A stretch of DNA of 8,994 nucleotides from Candidatus Acetothermia bacterium (GTDB taxonomy: Bacteria > Bipolaricaulota > Bipolaricaulia > Bipolaricaulales > Bipolaricaulaceae). Numbering within the stretch: the first letter of the stretch is position 1; each line of letters begins with the position of its first letter. A model generated the notes under the pieces. The model had not been told where the DNA came from. It made no database searches and worked only from the letters and a program-made list of their open reading frames with translations. The DNA lies in assembly GCA_011057175.1 (NCBI GenBank), contig DSBZ01000148.1, positions 1-8,994 of the forward strand, given 5' to 3'. The position numbers and the translations under genes are program-made. Below, piece after piece: positions 1-5,577 of the stretch.

Positions 1-119
1 GACGTGTGCCATCGGCGCGCGGTCTCCGTGATGCTCGCCGTCTCCATGTACGTCTCGACCAGCCTCATCCTTGCCGCCTCCCGGTTCATGACATACGCTT
101 CTCTGTAGGCAAGATCCAC
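1..119 (-). CDS. IS481-like transposase, N-terminal fragment (runs off window)
   Basis: Only the first 39 codons are inside the window; the gene continues past base 1. Reading from a GTG at 119, the product starts MDLAYREAYVMNREAARMRL and goes on to ETARRWHT. Residues about 18-39 look like the start of a helix-turn-helix, with the LVETY...ETARRW pattern familiar from IS481-type and related transposases, where this domain binds the element's ends. The GTG is preferred over the in-frame ATG at 89 because AGGAGG (minus strand, 135-130) lies 10 nt before it, while the ATG has no Shine-Dalgarno. The catalytic DDE domain is not visible, so the family is inferred from the HTH alone; an IS3-type orfA or another HTH protein is possible. 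The SD sits inside a strong inverted repeat. Confidence 0.6.
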   Translation of the reverse strand, partial: MDLAYREAYVMNREAARMRLVETYMETASITETARRWHT

Positions 120-122
120 TGC

Positions 123-170
123 CGGTGCTCCTCCTTTCCTTGTCGCCAAGCTCTCTTAGGAGGAGCACCG
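123..170. repeat. Perfect 13-bp inverted repeat covering the transposase SD
   Basis: The arms are 123-135 (CGGTGCTCCTCCT) and 158-170 (AGGAGGAGCACCG), exact reverse complements separated by 22 nt. In a minus-strand transcript covering both arms, the downstream arm holds the transposase SD (AGGAGG, 135-130) and the upstream arm supplies the matching CCTCCT. Folding would therefore hide the ribosome-binding site. The predicted internal promoter starts transcription in the loop, so its RNA would lack the masking arm. Confidence 0.75.
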
Positions 171-181
171 CCTTCTTTCAA
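153..181 (-). promoter_or_regulatory. Possible transposase promoter
   Basis: On the minus strand TTGAAA (181-176) is followed after exactly 17 bp by TAAGAG (158-153). The -35 matches the sigma-70 consensus at five of six positions; the -10 only at three. The predicted start, near 146, falls in the loop between the arms of the 123-170 inverted repeat. Spacing and position support it; the weak -10 limits confidence. Confidence 0.35.
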
Positions 182-236
182 CCACCCCGTCACCAACCCC
201 TCCGCCTGGTAACGATCTCCTGGCGCACCAAGATTA

Positions 237-264
237 TTGCCTTGACAGCGGGGGGCGCTATAGT
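237..264 (+). promoter_or_regulatory. Possible hybrid promoter at the IS boundary
   Basis: TTGCCT (237-242) lies 16 bp before TATAGT (259-264), which matches the sigma-70 -10 at five of six positions. Transcription would start near 271, at or just before the Shine-Dalgarno of the next gene, giving a very short leader. If the IS ends at 247, the -35 belongs to the element and the -10 to the flanking DNA. A better -35, TTGACA at 242-247, is only 11 bp from the -10, too close to pair with it. Confidence 0.35.
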
Positions 265-280
265 GCTCCCGGAGGTGATG

Positions 281-919
281 ATGATGGCGATTTGGAAGAG
301 GGCCCTGGTGGTGGTGGCCACCGTGTTGGTGCTCAGCCAGGTGAGCTTGGCTCAAACCAAGCCTGGAGTCCGGGCAGTAAGCCTCGAACTGCGGGGATCT
401 ACCATCACGGTTCAGGAGTTCCTCAGCCTCGCCGATCCGGCGATGCTTCACCGTATCCCTCGGGATGCTTGGCAGACGGAGGTAACTTGGGCTTGGGACA
501 CAGCTACGCAGGTATCCCGCTGGGCCGGTAAGACACCACCCAAGGATGGGGCCGGGGATGTGCAGCCAACTTTCCTGCCTATCTGGGTTGTCTGTACGAA
601 CAGCATCAGCGATATGGGGCAGCGAGACGTGTACTACGGGGCATCGAGTACGGTCGTTTCCCCTCCGTTTCTGCGGATGCCCTATATGGACGTCACAGCG
701 CGCCTCTGGCGGTTGGTTGGGGGATGGCCCTATTTGCCGGTAGGTATAACATACGCGAATGGTTGGAACGTCTGGCGCGTCACGACAAATGACATCCAAC
801 GTGTCCCGAGTGGTGGGCAATACCAGGTGGAGAGTTGGCACTTTACAGAGTTCCCACCTGGCTATTCGCCTCCGTTCGCGTTTACGGTGGTTTGGTCACG
901 GACGATATGGGTCCCATGA
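281..919 (+). CDS. Secreted Trp-rich protein, family not recognised
   Basis: The product is about 212 residues. I do not recognise the family. The N-terminus is a standard signal peptide: a basic start (AIWKR), a hydrophobic stretch (ALVVVATVLVLS) and a likely cleavage site after VSLAQ, so the protein is probably exported. The mature part is rich in aromatic residues, with about 13 Trp overall spread along the chain and only one Cys. It has no later membrane segment, so a soluble extracytoplasmic or surface protein is likely. Three consecutive ATGs (278, 281, 284) follow GGAGGT at 271-276; 281 or 284 give normal SD spacing, and 278 is too close. Codons such as ATA, rare downstream, occur here, suggesting foreign or relaxed origin. 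It is preceded by the IS end and followed after 51 nt by a membrane-protein gene. Confidence 0.65.
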   Translation: MMAIWKRALVVVATVLVLSQVSLAQTKPGVRAVSLELRGSTITVQEFLSLADPAMLHRIPRDAWQTEVTWAWDTATQVSRWAGKTPPKDGAGDVQPTFLPIWVVCTNSISDMGQRDVYYGASSTVVSPPFLRMPYMDVTARLWRLVGGWPYLPVGITYANGWNVWRVTTNDIQRVPSGGQYQVESWHFTEFPPGYSPPFAFTVVWSRTIWVP

Positions 920-970
920 GCCTCTGAGCGCCGTGCCGGGGAGCCCAGGCCTGCTATTTGGGTTTGCACG

Positions 971-1603
971 ATGACGAGTCCGTGCCGGGCGGCTGTTAGG
1001 GCCGGGTGGCTTCTGGGGGGCAGCGCGATGGGGGCGGTGGCTTTGATCCTGGCGTCGCCCTGGTATCACGCGTCCCCGTTCTCCGTTGCCGTGCAAATCT
1101 GGTTGGCAGGCCATCGAGGGATGATGGTGTCACACATTGAGCCCACGCCGGCTCGTCTCGCGTTGGTCCTCGCACTAACCCTCGGGGGCACAGCGGTCGC
1201 TGTGCTGCCCTGGTTGGGTTTACCTATCCTGGTCCCGGTGGCCCGCCGCCGGGACCAGGTCCTCCTTGTCGCGCCCATCGCCGGGCTGGTGTTGCTCGTC
1301 GCTCTCGGGCTGCCTGCGCTTTGGGAGAGGGCCATCGGAGGGCCGTTTGGGCCATGGCAGCTCGCCGCGCTGGCGTCGGTTGCGGCATTGGGCGTTTCCC
1401 TGGTGGCAAGCGGTGCGCTCGTCCGACGGGCTGCCCCCCGCTCGCGGCTGAGCACGTTCGGGGCCGCGCTGATCGCGTCGGGGGCGTGTCTGGCTACCCT
1501 CGTTGCTCTACCCTTGGGCATTCTCGGCCTAGCCATCTCCTACGCGCTACTCTCGTCACTTTGGCTGAAAGGGAGCCGGAGGGACCTGCCGTACCGACCA
1601 TGA
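971..1603 (+). CDS. Five-helix integral membrane protein, family not recognised
   Basis: The product is 210 residues and very hydrophobic. Likely membrane helices lie at about residues 11-32, 61-89, 94-116, 126-150 and 162-195. A polar loop of about 30 residues (34-60, with several His and Met) separates helices 1 and 2, and short Arg-rich loops (ARRRD, RRAAPRSR) suggest cytoplasmic turns. I see no catalytic or transport signature and assign no function. The ATG at 971 has no clear SD. An ATG at 1028, 7 nt after GGGGGG, is an alternative but would remove part of helix 1. A weak extended -10 (TGCTATTTG, 953-960) sits 10 nt before 971. The gene follows the secreted-protein gene closely and may be cotranscribed with it. 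Confidence 0.6.
   Translation: MTSPCRAAVRAGWLLGGSAMGAVALILASPWYHASPFSVAVQIWLAGHRGMMVSHIEPTPARLALVLALTLGGTAVAVLPWLGLPILVPVARRRDQVLLVAPIAGLVLLVALGLPALWERAIGGPFGPWQLAALASVAALGVSLVASGALVRRAAPRSRLSTFGAALIASGACLATLVALPLGILGLAISYALLSSLWLKGSRRDLPYRP
1228..1259. repeat. Perfect 11-bp inverted repeat inside the membrane-protein gene
   Basis: CCTGGTCCCGG (1228-1238) and CCGGGACCAGG (1249-1259) are exact reverse complements with a 10-nt loop. The hairpin would be very stable in RNA. It lies in codons for a loop between helices 2 and 3 and is not followed by a T-run, so it is not a standard terminator. Confidence 0.7.
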
Positions 1604-1718
1604 GGAGCTGAACAGGACAATACCGGCCGGATCGAGGCCGCGAGGCTCATCTACACCAGAAACTCCTTCGTGTCCAGGGAAGTCCTTTCGGTCCGGATGA
1701 AGAAGAGGGATCCCGCCC

Positions 1719-1747
1719 TTGCGCCTGTCCGAGGGAGGGGCTAACAT
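1719..1747 (+). promoter_or_regulatory. Likely rpsT-secF promoter
   Basis: TTGCGC (1719-1724) and TAACAT (1742-1747) are separated by 17 bp. Each hexamer keeps the most conserved sigma-70 positions (TTG; TA...AT). Transcription from about 1754 would give an rpsT leader of roughly 30 nt that contains the AAGGAGGAG Shine-Dalgarno. The rest of the gap from 1604 shows no gene or clear terminator. Confidence 0.45.
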
Positions 1748-1767
1748 CGCGGCCGGCAACCGCAATC

Positions 1768-1786
1768 AAGGAGGAGATTAGCCATT
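1768..1786 (+). promoter_or_regulatory. Strong SD followed by an ATT start codon (rpsT)
   Basis: AAGGAGG (1768-1774) lies 9 nt before ATT at 1784-1786. The ATT opens the frame encoding (M)PIKRSAKREE, the expected S20 N-terminus. In this frame there is no ATG, GTG or TTG between the stop at 1742-1744 and TTG at 1826. The TTG lacks an SD and would remove 14 conserved residues. Confidence 0.75.
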
Positions 1787-2044
1787 CCAATCAAACGCTC
1801 GGCCAAACGGGAGGAGCGCCGGAGTTTGAGCCGGCGGCGCCGCAACGATGCGCGCCGAAGCGCGATCAGGTTCCGGCGGCGCAGGGTGGAGAAGCTTGTC
1901 GCTGCCGGCAAACAGGGAGAGGCCCACCAGGCTCTGCCGCAGCTCCAGAAGGCGGTGGACAAGGCCGCTGCCCGTGGGGTAATCCACCCCAACCGTGCGG
2001 CCCGGCTCAAGTCCCGGCTCGCTAAGGCCCCTCGCCGTCCGTGA
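1784..2044 (+). CDS. rpsT: 30S ribosomal protein S20
   Basis: S20 is a small helical 16S rRNA-binding protein of the 30S subunit body. From the ATT start the product is 86 residues, the normal family length. It has the typical basic, Ser/Arg-rich N-terminus (PIKRSAKREE, then RRRRNDARRSAIRFRRRRVE) and ends with the family's HPNRAARLKSRL segment. The middle (LPQLQKAVDKAAARGVIHPN) matches the usual second half of S20. The start codon is noncanonical; E. coli rpsT itself uses UUG and is autoregulated, and infC uses AUU, so a deliberately weak start is plausible, though a one-base sequence error (ATT for ATG) is the simple alternative. secF follows after 13 nt, probably on the same transcript. Confidence 0.93.
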   Translation: MPIKRSAKREERRSLSRRRRNDARRSAIRFRRRRVEKLVAAGKQGEAHQALPQLQKAVDKAAARGVIHPNRAARLKSRLAKAPRRP

Positions 2045-2057
2045 CCGAGGAGCGCCA

Positions 2058-3011
2058 ATGACCGGGTTCGACTTCCTGGGCAGGACGCGGTACTTCGTCC
2101 CTCTATCGGCAGCCCTCGTACTGGGAAGCATCCTCGCCATGCTCACCCTCGGCCTCCAGCCGGGGATCGAGTTCACAAGCGGCATTCAGCTCGTCATCTT
2201 CTACTCACCGGGGGAGGAACCGACGAACGACGCGGTGCGGGTTCACGTTTCCCAACTCCTCTCCGACGCCGCGGCAAGCGCCCCATTCTCCATCCAGAGC
2301 GTGACCGCCGACCGAGATGGCAGCCCCGTGGCGGGAAAGATGATCACCGTGCAGACGACCTCCGATGAGCTCATGGACAGGCTCCAGGAGGCGTTCACCC
2401 GCCCTGGGCCGGGATCGGGGATCCCTCGGCCGTTGGAAACGAGCACCGGGAGCCCCGACGTGAGCGTCACGCGGATCGAGCCGATGGTGACCCAGGAGAT
2501 CCGGGACCGCGCCTGGCAGGCGATCCTCGTCGCGCTGGGGGCGATGCTCGTCTACATCGCGTGGAGGTTCCGCCTCCGGTACGGGGTGGCGGCGGTGATC
2601 GCCCTCATCCACGACGTGGTGATCACCCTCGGCGTGTTCTCCATCGCCCGGATCGAGTTCAACCTCCCCGTGATCGCGGGCCTCCTCACGGTGGTCGGTT
2701 ACTCCCTCAACGCGACGATCATCATCTTCGACCGGGTGCGGGAGAACGTGCGCACGGCGCGCAAGGCCTCGCTCGCCGACAACGTCAACCGCGCGATCAA
2801 CCAGACCCTCACCCGGACCGTCAACACTGGGGTCACGACCCTCATCCCGATCATCATCCTGTTCGTGTTCGGCGGGGTCCCTCTCCGCGGGTTCGCGGTG
2901 GCGATGCTGATGGGGGTCTTGGTGGGAACGTACTCCTCTCTATTCATATCGAACCCGGCTGTCTACGCGTGGAGCCTCGCCGCGGACCGCGCCCGGGCCC
3001 GCCGGCGTTAG
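2058..3011 (+). CDS. secF: Protein translocase subunit SecF
   Basis: SecF pairs with SecD and the SecYEG channel and uses the proton-motive force to help pull exported proteins across the membrane. The 317-residue product has the family layout: one helix at about 11-32, an extracytoplasmic domain at about 33-150 opening with GIEFTSG, then five helices from 152 to 302. Signatures are VTRIEP, ALIHDVVITLGVFS, AGLLTVVGYSLN and FDRVREN. The usual GYSxNDT motif reads GYSLNAT: residue 219 is Ala (GCG, 2712-2714) where Asp is expected. Arg253 (LTRTVNTG) is kept. The ATG at 2058 follows GAGGAG (2047-2052) by 5 nt. The longer frame back to 1995 overlaps rpsT and is not used. No secD is next to it, which is unusual. 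The stop lies 6 nt from the end of the convergent R3H gene. Confidence 0.95.
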   Translation: MTGFDFLGRTRYFVPLSAALVLGSILAMLTLGLQPGIEFTSGIQLVIFYSPGEEPTNDAVRVHVSQLLSDAAASAPFSIQSVTADRDGSPVAGKMITVQTTSDELMDRLQEAFTRPGPGSGIPRPLETSTGSPDVSVTRIEPMVTQEIRDRAWQAILVALGAMLVYIAWRFRLRYGVAAVIALIHDVVITLGVFSIARIEFNLPVIAGLLTVVGYSLNATIIIFDRVRENVRTARKASLADNVNRAINQTLTRTVNTGVTTLIPIIILFVFGGVPLRGFAVAMLMGVLVGTYSSLFISNPAVYAWSLAADRARARRR

Positions 3012-3017
3012 TTCGGC

Positions 3018-3473
3018 CTAGTCCACATCCGGCTCGATGACGACGCGGCGGCCTTGCTCCCGCCCCACGGAGAACGTGCGGACCCCCGGGAAGTCGGCCA
3101 ACGCCAGATGGACGGTCCGTCGGTCGTCGGGGGGCATCGGGGCGAGCTCGATCCGGCGGTTCTCGGCCAGTGCCTGCCGCGCCAGCTCCCGCGCCCGCCG
3201 TGCCAGCTCCTCGCGGTGAGCGACGGCCTCCCCGTTGATGTCCACGAGGACAGGGACATCCTGGCCGTGATGGCTCTTCAGGTGAAGGCGGGCAACCCGA
3301 GCGAGGGCGGACCGGAACAGCGGGTCCCCCGTCGGGAGATGGCGAAACTCGCCACGGAGGTCCACGTACACCCCTTCCCCTTCGGCCCTCGCCACGGCCT
3401 CGCCCCTCTCCCCCACCACCCGGAGGAGACCAAGGCAGAACCCGCGCACCTCGTTAAGGAGTCGGGGGTCCAT
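3018..3473 (-). CDS. KhpB/Jag-like R3H-domain RNA-binding protein
   Basis: The product is 151 residues. Its C-terminal half matches the R3H part of KhpB/Jag/EloR proteins: a basic helix at about 84-105, then IELAPMPPDDRRTVHLAL with the R-x3-H motif at Arg118-His122, and a closing GRRVVIEP strand. R3H domains bind single-stranded nucleic acid; KhpB proteins influence cell elongation and small-RNA or mRNA binding. Residues about 35-82 occupy the KH position (VYVDLRGEF...VPVLVDINGEAV) but lack the GxxG loop (HLPTGDP instead). The Jag_N domain is absent. It starts inside the end of yidC (20-nt overlap), with no clear SD, suggesting translational coupling; yidC-jag is a classic pair. Family is secure from the R3H part; RNA binding by the KH-like part is doubtful. 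Confidence 0.85.
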   Translation of the reverse strand: MDPRLLNEVRGFCLGLLRVVGERGEAVARAEGEGVYVDLRGEFRHLPTGDPLFRSALARVARLHLKSHHGQDVPVLVDINGEAVAHREELARRARELARQALAENRRIELAPMPPDDRRTVHLALADFPGVRTFSVGREQGRRVVIEPDVD

Positions 3474-4926
3474 CCGCAGCCGGGGCCCGCTTCGTCTCCC
3501 GCGCCATCTCCAGGTCGAAGATGAGCTGCTGACCGATCTGGAGGAGGGTGGAGAGGAGCCAGTACAGCCACAGCCCAGCGGGGAAGCTCAAGAAGAGGAG
3601 GGCCATCACGATCGGGAACACCCACCCGATCATCTGGGTCCCGCCGGTGGGGGGTTCGGGCGTCCGCCGCTGGGTCAGCCACTGCTGGAGGAGCTGCGCC
3701 CCTGTGGCGAGGATGATCATGACGTAGTACGGATCGGGCTGCGATAGGTCGCGGAGCCAGAGAAAACCCGGCGAAATGTGGATCAGCTCCGCGGAGTGCA
3801 TGATCGCCTGCCAGAGGAGGATCAGGATCGGGAACTGGAGGATGAGCGGCAGGCACCCCCCGAGCGGGTTCACCTTCTCCTGACGGTAGAGCTCCATCAT
3901 CTGTTGCTGGAGCGTCTGCCGATCGTCCTTGTACTTCTCCTGGAGCCGCTTCAGCTTCGGCGCCAGGCGCTGCATCTTCGCCATGGACCGGTACTGGTTA
4001 CGCATGAGGGGGTAGGTCACGACGCGGGCGATGACCGTGAACAGGATGATCGCCCAGCCGTAGTTCCCGGTGAAGAGATAGAGCCACTCGAAGAACTTCA
4101 TCACCCATACCAGGAACTGGGAGAAGAACCCCACCGGCGCCACCACGGCGATCCCCGCCTTCTCCAGGAGCAGGTACCGGTTGCGCCCTGTGTACAGGGT
4201 CCCCCGCAGCGCAATCTGGTCTGTCCCTTCGACGCCGAATACAGGATGGCCGGCCTCGTTCACACCGAGAAACGGGACCGCGTTCCCTCCGTCCAGGCGA
4301 AGGAAGTACACCCGATCCCTGCCCACCAACCCCAGGCCCTGGAACCGGGCGTAGCTCCCCGGAGCGAGGGGGGCCTTGGACGTCCTCCCATCGTAGAGGA
4401 ACACAAGCTCCATCTCGCTCCCGCTCGGGCGGTGACCGAGGACGAGGCGGATCCTCTCGCCGGGGGCGCTGACGTCCACCCCCACATCCATCGTGTACAG
4501 AGCGTCCCATCGAACCCGAAACTCCTTGGTGGCGACGAGGTCATCCCCCGCATGGCTGAGGACGACGACCGCCTGCGCGGCCTCGGGCGTCTCGGCAACA
4601 GCGACATAGGGTCGGGGATCGGAAGTAGCCTCCCCCACCCAGACCTCGAACGGCAGGCTCACCCCATACCCAAGCGTTGGCTGAGCCCCGCTGCTCCAGC
4701 CCGGAACAGCGTCGAGGACCGTCGTCCCGTACCCAGCGAAATGGACAAACGCGCTGCGCAACGTCCCGCCTGCTTCGGAGAAGCGGTAGCGAAGGAGGCT
4801 CGTCGTGACCTGGACGATCTCCGTCCCCTCCTCGACCATGGTGAGGACCTCCACCGGCTCCGCGGTGGCGAGGAGGGGGCACGCGATGGTCACCAGGACG
4901 CCCAGGAGCAAAGTGCGGAGGTGCAT
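3454..4926 (-). CDS. yidC: Membrane protein insertase YidC
   Basis: YidC inserts proteins into the cytoplasmic membrane, alone or with SecYEG. The 490-residue product has an N-terminal hydrophobic anchor (4-22), a long P1 domain (about 25-265, mostly beta) and the conserved core from about 266. Core signatures include helix 2 with the groove arginine (FTVIARVVTYPL, Arg301), a basic cytoplasmic hairpin (QRLAPKLKRLQEKYKDD, 319-335), NPLGGCLPLILQFPILILLW (353-372) and the last pair of helices with SFPAGLWLYWLLSTLLQ. The full P1 domain points to a diderm-type YidC. The ATG has no adjacent SD, and a promoter-like sequence ends 9 nt upstream, so the mRNA may be leaderless. rnpA and rpmH, its usual upstream partners, are absent; ribE diverges instead. 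The downstream R3H gene overlaps its end. Confidence 0.97.
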   Translation of the reverse strand: MHLRTLLLGVLVTIACPLLATAEPVEVLTMVEEGTEIVQVTTSLLRYRFSEAGGTLRSAFVHFAGYGTTVLDAVPGWSSGAQPTLGYGVSLPFEVWVGEATSDPRPYVAVAETPEAAQAVVVLSHAGDDLVATKEFRVRWDALYTMDVGVDVSAPGERIRLVLGHRPSGSEMELVFLYDGRTSKAPLAPGSYARFQGLGLVGRDRVYFLRLDGGNAVPFLGVNEAGHPVFGVEGTDQIALRGTLYTGRNRYLLLEKAGIAVVAPVGFFSQFLVWVMKFFEWLYLFTGNYGWAIILFTVIARVVTYPLMRNQYRSMAKMQRLAPKLKRLQEKYKDDRQTLQQQMMELYRQEKVNPLGGCLPLILQFPILILLWQAIMHSAELIHISPGFLWLRDLSQPDPYYVMIILATGAQLLQQWLTQRRTPEPPTGGTQMIGWVFPIVMALLFLSFPAGLWLYWLLSTLLQIGQQLIFDLEMARETKRAPAADGPPTP

Positions 4927-4935
4927 AACCCCGCG

Positions 4936-4964
4936 ACTTTACCGGGGAGATCTCCTCTCCTCAA
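4936..4964 (-). promoter_or_regulatory. Likely yidC promoter, leaderless geometry
   Basis: On the minus strand TTGAGG (4964-4959) and TAAAGT (4941-4936) are exactly 17 bp apart. Only 9 nt separate the -10 from the ATG at 4926, so transcription would start about 0-3 nt before it. GAGGAGAGGAG at about 4962-4952 resembles an SD but lies over 20 nt from the ATG, too far unless the small CCCCG/CGGGG hairpin (4929-4947) folds. Confidence 0.5.
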
Positions 4965-4970
4965 CGTGCC

Positions 4971-4999
4971 TTGGGGAAAGCCAGCGGCGGACGTACACT
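4971..4999 (+). promoter_or_regulatory. Likely rib operon promoter, leaderless geometry
   Basis: TTGGGG (4971-4976) and TACACT (4994-4999) are separated by 17 bp. Only 8 nt follow before the ribE ATG at 5008, so the predicted start is at about 5005-5007. No SD precedes ribE. The -35 lies 6 bp from the -35 of the divergent yidC promoter. The 81-bp gap is too short for an FMN riboswitch. Confidence 0.5.
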
Positions 5000-5007
5000 C
5001 GCCCACG

Positions 5008-5577
5008 ATGTTCACCGGAATCGTGCGCGCCCTGGGCGAGGTGGTGGAGCGCTCCCCCCGCCGCCTCGTTGTGGCCAGCCCCGACCTCGCTCCCCCCCCG
5101 GGGGCGAGCGTCGCCGTGAATGGTGTCTGTCTGACCGTGACCGGATCAAGCGGGAGGGAGACGGTGATGGACCTCTCCGCGGAGACGATTGCCCGCACCG
5201 CCCTCGGCGATCTCCGCCCCGGGGACCCCGTGAACCTCGAGCCCGCCTTGCGCGTGGGGGACGAGCTCGGGGGGCACCTCCTCCTCGGCCATGTGGACAC
5301 GGTGGGCAAGGTCGCCTTGGTCGAGCGAAAGGGGGAGGACGTCCTCCTCGGGATCGCGTTCGCCCCCCGCTACGATGCCTTCCTCGCCGACAAGGGCTCG
5401 GTGGGGGTGGACGGGATCAGCCTGACCCCGTTCGCTGTGGGGGACGGCGCGTTCCGGTGCGCGATCGTCCCCTACACATGGCACCACACGAACCTCTCCC
5501 GTCGCCGGGTGGGGGACCGGGTGAACCTGGAGTTCGATATCCTGGCGAAATACGTGCACAAGTGGAGGGAGAGGTGA
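5008..5577 (+). CDS. ribE: Riboflavin synthase alpha chain
   Basis: This enzyme dismutates two molecules of 6,7-dimethyl-8-ribityllumazine into riboflavin and the pyrimidinedione precursor, the last step of the pathway, in the cytoplasm. The product is 189 residues, slightly short for the family (usually about 200), with both lumazine-binding barrels. Barrel 1 starts MFTGIVRALGEV and has SVAVNGVCLTV (34-44). Barrel 2 follows GGHLLLGHVD (88-97) and has KGSVGVDGISLT (129-140). The C-terminal helix (VNLEFDILAKYVHK) mediates trimer formation in this family. The ATG is set by the invariant MFTG start; the same frame is open far upstream, antisense to yidC, but those codons show no similarity. The stop overlaps the ribBA start by 4 nt (GTGA). 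Confidence 0.96.
   Translation: MFTGIVRALGEVVERSPRRLVVASPDLAPPPGASVAVNGVCLTVTGSSGRETVMDLSAETIARTALGDLRPGDPVNLEPALRVGDELGGHLLLGHVDTVGKVALVERKGEDVLLGIAFAPRYDAFLADKGSVGVDGISLTPFAVGDGAFRCAIVPYTWHHTNLSRRRVGDRVNLEFDILAKYVHKWRER

Larger units (their letters stand above)
1..247 (-). mobile_element. Partial insertion sequence, 5' (transposase-proximal) end
   Basis: The fragment consists of the transposase N-terminus plus about 128 nt of untranslated leader. I place the outer end at base 247 because the minus strand there begins TGTCAAGGCAATAATC. Many IS481-family elements start with TGT and end with ACA, so this fits, but the opposite terminal repeat is outside the window and the boundary is inferred. 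The target duplication would start at about 248 (GCGGGG...). Codon use and base composition change after this point. Confidence 0.4.

Noticed and set aside
86..841. 251-codon minus-strand frame opposite the secreted-protein gene
   Set aside because: It has no recognisable domain, no SD, and crosses the IS leader; the plus-strand frame has a signal peptide and a good SD.
1624..1640. CGGCC/GGCCG hairpin as a terminator after the membrane-protein gene
   Set aside because: The stem is only 5 bp and has no following T-run.
1604..1744. The membrane-protein frame stays open for 46 codons after its TGA, suggesting read-through
   Set aside because: An open run of this length is common by chance in GC-rich DNA, and the extension resembles nothing I know.
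4927..5007. FMN riboswitch before ribE
   Set aside because: The gap is 81 bp, too short for the aptamer, and none of its conserved segments is seen.
4971..5573. Extended frame upstream of ribBA
   Set aside because: It overlaps ribE in another frame and gives Pro/Arg/Gly-rich sequence; RibBA similarity starts at GTG 5574 with its own SD.
3778..5577. Very long open frame (about 600 codons) on the plus strand across yidC into ribE
   Set aside because: The part before 5008 is antisense to yidC and low in complexity, as expected for GC-rich antisense frames; only the ribE part is similar to a known family.
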